A stretch of 44,896 nt of DNA from an uncultured Porphyromonadaceae bacterium. GTDB lineage: Bacteria > Bacteroidota > Bacteroidia > Bacteroidales > Muribaculaceae. A program made the position numbers and the translations under genes. Of this stretch, positions 32,986-42,100 are shown piece by piece. The stretch's first letter is position 1. Every line of letters starts with the position of its first letter. The notes under the pieces are model-generated. The model ran no database searches, had not been told where the DNA came from, and was given only the letters and a program-made list of their open reading frames with translations. The DNA lies in NCBI GenBank assembly GCA_937901905.1, contig CALDIF010000072.1, positions 1 through 44,896 on the forward strand. Reading direction: 5' to 3'.

Positions 32986-34128
32986 ATGACAAAAAACTTA
33001 TTTAAGAAGAGTTTGATGCTCCTGTGCATGGGTCTGTTGTTCACTGCCTGCAACAACAAAGACCCTGAACCCAATGTTGACCAACTCGATGCGACCAAAA
33101 CGGCCATCTTGAGCCAGTATGTTAATGGTGTCGTGGTTCCCACCTATAAATCTCTGGCCGACAATTCAATCGAATTGGGCGAACTGTGCGCACAACTGCG
33201 CAAGAATCCGAGCCAATCTCTGGTGAACCAGGCCTGCGACAAGTGGATTGAGGCCCGCAAATACTGGGAATTGAGTGAGGCGTTCCTTTTCGGAGCCGCC
33301 GGCGACTACTTTATCGACCCACACATTGACTCATGGCCGCTTAAGAAATCCAGCCTGGACGAGGTGCTGAACAACAGTGCACTGATGGCCGAACTTGATG
33401 AGGATGGTGCCGGTGCCGATGGTTTCACGACACTGGGTTATGGTCTGCTAGGCTTCCATGCTGTGGAATATGTGCTATTCCGTGACGGTCATCCCCGCGA
33501 CTTGAGCGACATCACCGAGAATGAACTCATCTATAACGCAGCCGTTTCCGAGGATCTGGCCGTACAAGCGATTCGCCTCGAAGCCAGTTGGGCCGGAATG
33601 GAAAACGTTTCATCAGACAAGCAGGAAATGCTTGAGGATTTTGAACTCGAGCCCAGCATGAACTATGGCGAGACTTTCATCAATGCCGGAATGGCCGGCA
33701 ATAGCAGCTACAAGACTCAACTCGACGCTATGGTCCAATTGTTGCAAGGCGCAAGCGACATCAGCGACGAAGTTGGCAATACCAAGATTACCGACCCCGT
33801 TAATTCGGGCAATGTGCTGGATGTAGAGTCATGGTACAGCTGGAACTCGATTGCCGACTTCACCGACAACCTGCGCAGCGTACGCAATGCCTATTATGGT
33901 AGCCTTGACGGGCAGGTCAACCCCAATTCAATGGCAAGTTACATGGCCAAAAACCACAGCAACGTTGACAGTGATTTGCGCGTTGCCATCGACCATGCCA
34001 TCAACACAGTTGCCACCATGCCCGCTCCGTTCCGCAACCACCTCACCAAGGCCGACACCCAGGACGCAGTGGAAGCGTGCAACGCACTGATGGAATGTCT
34101 TGATGCAGCTATTGAAGCCATCCAATAA
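32986..34128 (+). CDS. Imelysin-family lipoprotein (peptidase M75, EfeO/IrpA-like)
   Basis: The 380-residue protein has a lipoprotein signal (GLLFTAC, Cys22) and a helical imelysin fold. The metal-binding GxHxxE is visible as GFHAVEYVLF (Gly156, His158, Glu161). Imelysins are related to the periplasmic EfeO and to the iron-regulated IrpA, and were once called insulin-cleaving proteases; current view favours metal binding or uptake. In many bacteria they sit next to a DUF1111 di-heme protein, as here. It lies 37 bases after the porin gene and is separated from the next gene by a hairpin. Confidence 0.92.
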   Translation: MTKNLFKKSLMLLCMGLLFTACNNKDPEPNVDQLDATKTAILSQYVNGVVVPTYKSLADNSIELGELCAQLRKNPSQSLVNQACDKWIEARKYWELSEAFLFGAAGDYFIDPHIDSWPLKKSSLDEVLNNSALMAELDEDGAGADGFTTLGYGLLGFHAVEYVLFRDGHPRDLSDITENELIYNAAVSEDLAVQAIRLEASWAGMENVSSDKQEMLEDFELEPSMNYGETFINAGMAGNSSYKTQLDAMVQLLQGASDISDEVGNTKITDPVNSGNVLDVESWYSWNSIADFTDNLRSVRNAYYGSLDGQVNPNSMASYMAKNHSNVDSDLRVAIDHAINTVATMPAPFRNHLTKADTQDAVEACNALMECLDAAIEAIQ

Positions 34129-34160
34129 CCACATTGTTTTTTAACATAAGATTTGACTAC

Positions 34161-34194
34161 CCCTATGAGGCTGAATCAAGTCAGCCTCATAGGG
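34161..34194 (+). promoter_or_regulatory. Intercistronic hairpin between imelysin and di-heme genes
   Basis: CCCTATGAGGCTGA (34161-34174) and TCAGCCTCATAGGG (34181-34194) form a perfect 14-bp stem with a 6-base loop inside the operon. There is no U-tract. Such hairpins often protect the upstream message or reduce read-through, which would give more imelysin than cytochrome. Confidence 0.65.
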
Positions 34195-34217
34195 TAATCG
34201 CATTAAAACAGAATGGC

Positions 34218-35816
34218 ATGAAGAAACTACTCATCTCATCACTGGTTGTTGCCACAACATGTGGGCTGACTGCCTGCAACGACAACAAGTCCACTCCAGA
34301 ACCCGATGTTGAAATGCCCGCTGAATACTATGCCGGCGGCAAACTTGGAACAACATTCAACAACACAGCATCGGCCTACGAACAGTTTACCGAAGCAGTA
34401 GAGAATCAAGGTCTTGTCGCGTCATTCAAACGTGGGGAACGCATCTTCGAGAGCCCATTTGACATCGACACTCAAGCCGAAACTCCCATGCGTGGTCTGG
34501 GTCCCTTATGGATTAGGGAAAGTTGCATCGCCTGCCACCCCGGTTATGGTCATGGAGCGCGACAGAATAATTACAACTCCAATACTATCGGTAACGGCTA
34601 TCTGCTAGTACTCACCGATGAGAACGACACCTATCTGTCATCTCTCACCGGCATGCCGCAGACCGGAGCATCTGCCCCCTTCAAGGCTCCCCTCGACGAA
34701 CGCAAGATTCAGATCAAATGGTTGCCATACACTGATGAATGGAACAACACGTTTGCCGATGGCGAAAAGTACTCACTTATTTATCCCGAGGTCACCATTC
34801 CCCAAGATGCCTTCTATGTTCCCCTGCAAGTGGGGGGTGTCGACATAGACTACTCTCAACTGCGTGTTCGCCTTGAGAACACCATAGGCCTCTATGGCAC
34901 AGGACTGCTTGATGCCATCAGCGATGAAGACATACGCTCGCAGTACCTTGCAGAAGAGGCTGCAGGCGTATCGTTGAACCCCGGAATCTGGTCGAATGGC
35001 GATTTTGTGAGTTACTACAGTAACAACCTGCAGGGTGATGGCACCAAATATGTGCGCCGCTACACTTATGCGCTTTCTCGCGGTTCAATCCAGGACGGTC
35101 CCGGAGCCAACGCCATTTGGAACATCACCAATGTCACCCGCAGTGACCGCCGCTATCACTACATGACCGCCGCCTATGCGAAGGTCGCCTCTAAAGATCC
35201 GGATGTTCAGGCCCAGTTCTACAACTACTATCCTGCCATGAACAAGACAGGCGATGTAGAGACCGACATCTACAACTATCTGATGAGCAACGACCTGGAT
35301 CCTGAGATGACCGACCAGGAATATATCGACCTGATGGCTTGGCACCGTGGTCTTGCAGTTCCCGCAGCCCGCGAAGTCCGCAGCGAAGGATTCCAGCGCG
35401 GCAAGCAACTGTTCACCGAGATGGGCTGCGCCTACTGTCACCGTCCATCATGGACTACGGGCAACGACGAGATTCGTGACCCCAACAACTTCTTTGTCGG
35501 GCAACGCGCCAATATGCTTCCCCGCTATCCTCATCAGACCATCTGGCCATACACCGACATGATTCAGCACCGCCTGATGATGAAGAATGACATCCGCACA
35601 GGCTGGTGTCGCACAACCCCGCTTTGGGGCCGTGGCCTGAGCAGCAAATGCACAGGTGCCGATGACCGCCTGCACGATTGCCGTGCCCGCACTGTCATTG
35701 AGGCCATCATGTGGCACGGGTCTGCACAGAGCGATGCTCGGAAAAGTGTTGAGCAATTCAGAAAACTCAGCAAGAGCGATCGGGACGCTGTTGTCAAGTT
35801 TATTGAGTCAATCTAA
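34218..35816 (+). CDS. Di-heme oxidoreductase lipoprotein (DUF1111, DHOR)
   Basis: The frame is open from 34134, but the ATG at 34218 gives a lipoprotein signal (VVATTCGLTAC, Cys19), making 532 residues. Two c-type heme sites are visible: CIACH at 103-107 and CAYCH at 404-408. The surrounding pattern (GRGLGPLW-like and RTTPLWGRG-like segments) is that of DUF1111, the di-heme thiol oxidoreductase or peroxidase-like family. It is expected on the periplasmic or outer membrane face. A redox role on iron delivered with imelysin is plausible. The CcsBA gene that follows after 3 bases would attach its hemes. Confidence 0.92.
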   Translation: MKKLLISSLVVATTCGLTACNDNKSTPEPDVEMPAEYYAGGKLGTTFNNTASAYEQFTEAVENQGLVASFKRGERIFESPFDIDTQAETPMRGLGPLWIRESCIACHPGYGHGARQNNYNSNTIGNGYLLVLTDENDTYLSSLTGMPQTGASAPFKAPLDERKIQIKWLPYTDEWNNTFADGEKYSLIYPEVTIPQDAFYVPLQVGGVDIDYSQLRVRLENTIGLYGTGLLDAISDEDIRSQYLAEEAAGVSLNPGIWSNGDFVSYYSNNLQGDGTKYVRRYTYALSRGSIQDGPGANAIWNITNVTRSDRRYHYMTAAYAKVASKDPDVQAQFYNYYPAMNKTGDVETDIYNYLMSNDLDPEMTDQEYIDLMAWHRGLAVPAAREVRSEGFQRGKQLFTEMGCAYCHRPSWTTGNDEIRDPNNFFVGQRANMLPRYPHQTIWPYTDMIQHRLMMKNDIRTGWCRTTPLWGRGLSSKCTGADDRLHDCRARTVIEAIMWHGSAQSDARKSVEQFRKLSKSDRDAVVKFIESI

Positions 35817-35819
35817 TCA

Positions 35820-38027
35820 ATGAAGAAGATTACATTCATACTGCTCCTCGCGATGGTGGTTGTTCTGGCGACAGCCACCATTATTGAGCGGTGCTATGGC
35901 ACAGCCACTGCGCAGAGCACCATATACCACTCTGTGCCATTTTTCCTCTTGTGGATGGGCATTGCGGTGTCGGCAAGTGTCCACATCATGCGTGTCAAGC
36001 TCTATCGCCGATTGCCGTCTTTCGGTGTGCATGTGGCACTATTGCTCATCCTGGCAGGTGCCGCCACAACATGGCTCACAGGATATAGCGGCAAGTTGCT
36101 GCTGAGCCGTGATGAATGTGAGACTTCATTGATTGATGACAAGGGTGTGAAACACCCGTTGCCCTTTTCTGTAACACTGCTGGACTACACGATAAAATAT
36201 TATGACGGCACACAATCTCCTGCCGACTTTGTGAGCCGAATAAAGATTTCGAGCCACACGGGAGATGAGATTACCGCCTCAGTGAGGATGAATCATATTG
36301 CATCCCATCAAGGTTACAGGTTCTATCAGATGGGAGTTGATGTCGAGAATGACACCACTATCTTGCAAGTGACTCACGACCCATGGGGCATAGCCATCAC
36401 CTACAGCGGCTACTTGCTACTGACCATATCGCTTATCGCCGTGCTATGGTGGCGTCGTGGGCGTTTCAGAGCCTTATTAAAGCAACTGTCGCTGCAAGCT
36501 TCATGCCTACTGACATTCCTGCTCCTGTCGTTCGTTTCTGCTCAAGCACAGGTGCCTGTCCCCGAAACAGTCACTCCCGAGGTGGCCGAGCGACTGGGCA
36601 ACCTTTTTGTCCTGTACAATGGTCGCATCGCTCCCGTGCAGACTCTGGCCCACGACTTCACGACCAAGCTCTATGGCCAACCCACATATCGAGGCTTCAC
36701 TGCCGAGCAAGTGCTGGCCGGATGGATATTCTACTTCGACCAATGGCGCGCGCAGCCCATGATAAAGGTCAAAAGTCTTCATGCCCGACAACTGCTGAAC
36801 ATTCAGGGCCGCTATGCGTCAATGGACGACTACCGCGCCTCCGACAACAGTTATCGGCTAGACCATACGCTAGAGCTCATCAACAGCGGTGCTGACGTGG
36901 ATGATGCACGAGGCATCAACGAGGCTCACGAGAAATATGAGTTAGCCTTCATGGTGGCAACGGGGCAGATACTTAAACTTTTCCCTATCAACCGGAACGG
37001 TGAAATCACTTGGTTCACCCCCGGTTCACGCACCCTGCCCCAAGAACTGCCCGAAGACCAGTGGGTGTTTGTGCGTCGCGGCATGGACTACTTATCCGAG
37101 ATGGTCATCAGCCATCATCAAGATGAAGCTTGTCACTTTCTGGAAAAATTGCGCGACTATCAGGTCCAAGAGTGCGGCAACGCACTGCCCGGCGACACGC
37201 AGTTCAAAGCCGAAAAACTCTACAATCGCATCAACTCGAGCAAGTGGTTGGCAATGTTGCTGGTGACGCTTGGGTTAATTCTGATTGTTGCCGGTGTGCG
37301 CAACATGTCCCGTGGCAAGAAACTGCCGCAGTGGGTTGCGCTTGCAGGCTTGTGCGCCATGATGGCCACCATCCTCTATCTGATTGCCTGCATCACATTG
37401 CGATGGATTGTGAGCGGGCACGTCCCTCTGAGCAACGGCTTTGAGACCATGCAAACAATGTCGCTCGCCAGCGCTCTGTTGACGTGTTGGCTACTCATCC
37501 GCCACCATGTCACGCCGGGTCCCGGTATGCTGGTGACAGGTCTCACACTGATGGTCAGCATGCTGGGCGAGAGCAACCCCGCTATCACCCCACTCATGCC
37601 TGTGCTCCACTCGCCATGGCTCAGCACTCATGTTGCCACCATCATGATTGCCTACTCACTACTTGCATTGATGACCCTCAACAGCCTGATGGCGCTACTG
37701 TCGCAGCATCAGTATTCAACAGTTCAACGACTGCATATTCTCAACATGGTCATGTTATATCCTGCCGTGGCACTACTGGCAATAGGCATCTTTATCGGTG
37801 CAGTCTGGGCCAATGTCTCATGGGGGACCTACTGGAGCTGGGATCCGAAGGAGGTGTGGGCGCTCATCACACTAATTGTCTATGCTCTGCCACTTCATTC
37901 ACAGTCAATCCGGCGATTTAACTCTCCCATCTTCACGCATGGCTATGTGGCATTGGCATTTCTGAGTGTCTTGATTACCTACTTTGGAGTCAATTACTTC
38001 TTGGGTGGAATGCACAGTTATAACTAG
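35820..38027 (+). CDS. Cytochrome c biogenesis protein, fused CcsB-CcsA (System II)
   Basis: A 735-residue membrane protein. The N-terminal part (1-240) is ResB/CcsB-like: membrane helices around a periplasmic domain with FYQMGVDV. A large periplasmic region follows, and the C-terminal part (from about 470) is CcsA with the tryptophan-rich heme-handling motif WGTYWSWDPKEVWAL at 668-682 and conserved histidines in helices. The fused synthetase exports heme and joins it to CxxCH proteins. Being 3 bases behind the di-heme gene shows that the cassette carries its own maturation factor. A thiol-reducing CcsX is not in the cassette. Confidence 0.93.
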   Translation: MKKITFILLLAMVVVLATATIIERCYGTATAQSTIYHSVPFFLLWMGIAVSASVHIMRVKLYRRLPSFGVHVALLLILAGAATTWLTGYSGKLLLSRDECETSLIDDKGVKHPLPFSVTLLDYTIKYYDGTQSPADFVSRIKISSHTGDEITASVRMNHIASHQGYRFYQMGVDVENDTTILQVTHDPWGIAITYSGYLLLTISLIAVLWWRRGRFRALLKQLSLQASCLLTFLLLSFVSAQAQVPVPETVTPEVAERLGNLFVLYNGRIAPVQTLAHDFTTKLYGQPTYRGFTAEQVLAGWIFYFDQWRAQPMIKVKSLHARQLLNIQGRYASMDDYRASDNSYRLDHTLELINSGADVDDARGINEAHEKYELAFMVATGQILKLFPINRNGEITWFTPGSRTLPQELPEDQWVFVRRGMDYLSEMVISHHQDEACHFLEKLRDYQVQECGNALPGDTQFKAEKLYNRINSSKWLAMLLVTLGLILIVAGVRNMSRGKKLPQWVALAGLCAMMATILYLIACITLRWIVSGHVPLSNGFETMQTMSLASALLTCWLLIRHHVTPGPGMLVTGLTLMVSMLGESNPAITPLMPVLHSPWLSTHVATIMIAYSLLALMTLNSLMALLSQHQYSTVQRLHILNMVMLYPAVALLAIGIFIGAVWANVSWGTYWSWDPKEVWALITLIVYALPLHSQSIRRFNSPIFTHGYVALAFLSVLITYFGVNYFLGGMHSYN

Positions 38028-38120
38028 TCCACTCACTCAATGTTGGCATAAAACGGGACTTAAATCACTACTTCAGGCGATTTTGTCATCCATGAGAATA
38101 GCGTAATTTCCCCCCCGAAA

Positions 38121-38711
38121 ATGATTCACGCCAATGACATATTGCACATCATTGTCGCCGATGCTTCGGACATCGTGCGTCAGGGAGCAGCTGCCATACT
38201 CGCATCCCTGACGGGCTTACAAACTACTATCCATGAAGCCTCGTCATCTCAACAAGTAAGCGAGATATTGGCAAATAACACCATTCATATTGTAATCGTT
38301 ACGCCTCAACTGGGTGCCCCGAACCACTGGAAGAAGCAATGGTCCGATACCCTATTTGTGGCAATGATAAGCAGTGCAATCGACAGTCAGACGATAGGCC
38401 TATATGATGAACACTTCTCCATCACCGATAACGCCGAGGTCATCTGTGCCAAGATTGTCAAGCTACTTCATGCAGACAACCATTGTGCCCCTGCAGCAGA
38501 ATCGCTGAGCCAACGTGAGAAAGAGGTGGTACTATACGCCGTGAAGGGCATGACCAACCGCGAGATTGCCTCGCACATGGGGTTGTCAATTCACACCATC
38601 GTCACTCACCGACGCAACATCAACCACAAGTTAAAGGTGCACAGTGCAGCAGCACTGATAGTGACAGCCCTCAAGCAGGGCATCGTCACACTGGACGACC
38701 TTCCCGACTAG
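38121..38711 (+). CDS. LuxR/NarL-type regulator with degenerate receiver domain
   Basis: The 196-residue protein has a CheY-like N-terminal half (1-118) and a LuxR-type helix-turn-helix (about 128-190: SQREKEVVLYAVKGMTNREI, then GLSIHTIVTHRRNI). The phosphorylated Asp is missing: the position after strand 3 is Thr61 (IVIVTPQLG). The acidic pair is reduced to Asp14, and the usual Lys is absent, so control by phosphorylation is unlikely. It may respond to a ligand or be set by its amount. A run of seven C lies 4 bases before the ATG instead of a normal ribosome site. It is 93 bases behind ccsBA and probably controls the cassette. Confidence 0.88.
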   Translation: MIHANDILHIIVADASDIVRQGAAAILASLTGLQTTIHEASSSQQVSEILANNTIHIVIVTPQLGAPNHWKKQWSDTLFVAMISSAIDSQTIGLYDEHFSITDNAEVICAKIVKLLHADNHCAPAAESLSQREKEVVLYAVKGMTNREIASHMGLSIHTIVTHRRNINHKLKVHSAAALIVTALKQGIVTLDDLPD

Positions 38712-38724
38712 CCTGAGACCATTG

Positions 38725-39005
38725 TGTGCCACTCGCTCGACCCCACTCGTCCGGTGACGTGGGGCATGGATAATCCCGATGCCTCCAATCGACTCACATT
38801 CACCACTAAAGGCAATGCAGCCCACTATAAGGCGGCCTGTAACGGAGATGCCACATCACTCGAGCCGTTCACAGCCAACACGATGAGTCTGTTCCACGGT
38901 CAACCGGTCGTCGTGTTGCAAAGCACCGGTCGTGCCGGCGAGTCGACACTCACCGTGAGCGACGAGCAGGGACACACGACAACGATAACCGTTGTAGCGC
39001 GTTAG
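38725..39005 (+). pseudogene. Internally deleted GH2 beta-galactosidase remnant
   Basis: The first 59 bases (38725-38783) match 30326-30384 of the intact GH2 gene at 58 of 59 positions and encode CHSLDPTRPVTWGMDNPDA. After the shared 10-mer TCCCGATGCC the frame continues with NRLTFTTKG, then KAACNGDATSLEPF and SLFHGQPVVVLQS. This corresponds to the C-terminal Ig-like domain of GH2 (from about 31215) but is clearly diverged in DNA. TCCCGATGCC also occurs at 31215-31224, so the join is at a direct repeat. The barrel with its active site is lost. No start codon or promoter fits. Confidence 0.85.
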
Positions 39006-39050
39006 TCACTCAAGAGTCTGTCGTGTACGGCGTGCAGACGTTTTATAATC

Positions 39051-39107
39051 AAAATGAAGATTTTTTACACGAATTTTGACTCAATTCGTGTAAAAAATCT
39101 TCATTTT
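39051..39107 (+). terminator. 25-bp perfect inverted repeat, terminator
   Basis: The arm 39051-39075 (AAAATGAAGATTTTTTACAC and five more bases) is the exact complement of 39083-39107, with a 7-base loop and T-rich right end. It lies 45 bases after the GH2 remnant. The promoter of the giant surface protein follows 15 bases later, so the hairpin insulates it from upstream transcription. Confidence 0.75.
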
Positions 39108-39122
39108 TTCTGAAAATTGTAG

Positions 39123-39130
39123 TAAATTTG
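39123..39130 (+). promoter_or_regulatory. -7 element of the giant LRR protein gene
   Basis: TAAATTTG matches TAnnTTTG. The -33 region would fall on the right arm of the terminator hairpin and shows no TTG. The ATG codons at 39150 and 39183 lie 19 and 52 bases downstream. Confidence 0.55.
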
Positions 39131-39182
39131 CGCATTATATTGTCTGATTATGAACATTAGACCTCAACTAATTTTAATAGGC

Positions 39183-42100
39183 ATGAATTGCAAGTCTTTC
39201 ATTAAGCCGGCAGTACTGCTGGCAGCGGCTGTGTTTTGCACAGCCACTGCCGTCGCCGATGTCACCATTAACGTCAAGGCGACAACAGCACCTTACCTCT
39301 ACGTGTGGGACACCAACGACTCACACCCCAATGGTGCTTTCCCCGGCACGCAATTGACCGAAACCAAGGTTCACAATGGCGTGACCTATTGGACCAAGAC
39401 CTTCACCGGATACAATGAGTTGAACGCCATCTTCAGCACCGGTTCTTCGTCTGCTCAAAGTGGCGACTACACCGGTTTGACCGGGGAGGTCTACTTTGAG
39501 TATGACGGAAGTAGATTGGCTTGGGGGGTGATGCCCAATGGCGTTATTTACGATTCCTCTAACGACTTTATCTATTACGTTGACATCTTCGGTTGGGAAC
39601 ATGTACATGCCTACGCTTATAACGGCAATTCTACAATCGGTGACGATTGGCCCGGTCAGCAGATGACCTGCGTCGGACAGGATGAAGCCGGCTATAGTGT
39701 TTATCGAGCCACATGGAGCGGCACACCCTCTAATGTGATTATCACAAAAGATGGTGAAGGCGAGGGGCATGAGAACCGCCGCGAAGTTGCCTACTCCAGG
39801 GGTGCTTATCTCGCTCATTTGAAAGATGGAGCCAACAACACTTACAGCACTGTCACCTTAAAGACTATCGGCTCCGACCGTCTTGCCATCACGGCGAGCA
39901 ACTTCTCGGACACGAACTTCCGCAGCGCGTTAGGCGAGGCACTCGGCATCACGCTTGACAGCAACAACGAGAATTCCTCGCGAGCCTTCACCGCTACCGA
40001 GATTGAGGTGCTTGATGTCACCGACAAGGGCATCACTTCGTTGAGTGGCATTTCCCACTTCACCAACCTTCGCGAACTCTATGCCGGCGAAAACAGTATC
40101 GGAGCAATCGACTTCACCGGCAACTACACCCTTGAGGTTCTTGACATACACGGAAATACCGGCATTAATGGATTTGCAACTTCAGCCAGAAATGAAAGAA
40201 TATACCTGCCAACCAACAGCAATGGTTCCACATTGCGCTATCTTGACATGAGCAACTGTGGTATAACATATATGGCAGGGCTTTCCTCAACAGGTCACAC
40301 ACTGATTACAACCCTGAAACTTAACGACAACCCCGGTCTGGGTTGGACCGGTGCAGTAGGAAATCAAACACAACTCAAATACCTTGATGCTCATAATAGC
40401 GGACTTGATAACACTTCAACGAACAAGCCCCAATTCACAGCGGCCAACACTGTGAGCATAGAATATATGGACCTCAGCGACAACTCAATTACCGATTTAA
40501 GTTCACTGTCCGGAGGATTGACTTCGCTGAAAACGTTCAAAGTCAGCGGTAACACCGGTTTGAAGTATGTGGCAGCACTTCAAGGAGCGTCCAATCTCGA
40601 GCATCTTGAATATGCCAACATCGGCTTGACACGCTTAACCGACGACATTTCGGCATCCTGTTGTCCCAAGTTGCGCTACCTCGACATCAGTAATAACAAG
40701 GGAACAGAGACAACATTCAATGTCAACGCATTCACTGCGCTTGACACGCTCAAGGTGACAGGTTGCACTAAAATTACCGAACTCAACATCACCAATAACC
40801 CACGGTTATTGCCGACAGCATTGGAAATCAGCGGTAACACAGCGTTAACAACACTTAACTTAAGTGGTAATACCCTTATTACCGAGGTTCCCGCTTTGCC
40901 ATCAAATAATATAACCACACTGACAATGTCCGGCAGCAACTTGACTTCCATAGCCAATGCCGATGCCACACATTTCCCGAAACTCACCACCCTCGATGTC
41001 AGCAATAACGCTTTGAGCGGAGCAATCGCCTATACTAACGCGTCCGTCACGTCGTTAGACATCAGCGAAAACCCCGGCATCATTTCGCTCACGTTGACCG
41101 GCATGAAGTTCAACTCTGACGCACTCAATGTAGGCAATAACACCGGTATGACATCACTCTCGGTTACCGGCACGGGAGCATCCGGTGAGTTGCAATACAT
41201 CAAGACACTGTCAAGTTGTACCTCACTAACCTCACTCACAATAGATGATATAGACTTCTATCCCGGCACCCAAAACGTGGAGGCTCCCTTATCGGCATTG
41301 ACCAACTTGCAGACACTGAACTTGCGTAACGACCGGTTGTCTTCGCCCACATTGACCGGATTATCGGTTTCCACGCTTGACGTGAGTGGCAATAGCACCA
41401 TGAAGACCCTTACAGCCAATGGAAATGCCAACCTCACCAACGTCAATTTGACCGATTGTCCCAAATTGACCCGAGTGGTGCTAGATAATACAGCAATGGC
41501 TACTTTGCCCGTCTTACCCACCACTAACACGAGCGGTTCAACTCTCGGACTGGTAATGCGCAGTTGTGCGTTCCCCTCCACGACCAAACTTTCGTTCAAT
41601 CGTGATTACAACGTCAAACTTGATTTGAGTGAAAACACACAGATTGTAAACTTAGACTTAAGCGATAACCCGTATCTTCGGGTTTTGATGCTCAAGAACC
41701 TAACCGCACTCAAGACCCTTAATCTTGCAAACGACACCAACCTACGTCAAGTGGGAAACAATTATGCAGATTACACAACTACAGGCAATAATTGGGAAGC
41801 GGACGGTAATGGAGTCTTATATTTCAAAGAGAGTACGGCTCTCGAGGAGTTAAATGCCGCCAATTGCTATTGGTTGGCTGAAGGACTTGCACTTAAAACC
41901 AATTATCCGAGTCTGAGAAAAATTGATGCAAGCAATAACTCTCGCATCACATCTGTTTACAATCTTAATTATGCTCCCGCTCTTGAGGAACTTGACTTAC
42001 ACGACAGTCCGGCATTAGTGTTGGCAACTCAGTTATCAACATTAACGCCTACCAACAATCCACTGCTTGCCACTCTTGACATCAGCAACTGTGACTTGAG

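Noticed and set aside
34134..34217. Upstream extension of the di-heme protein
   Set aside because: The open frame runs through the intercistronic hairpin; the ATG at 34218 gives a proper lipoprotein signal.
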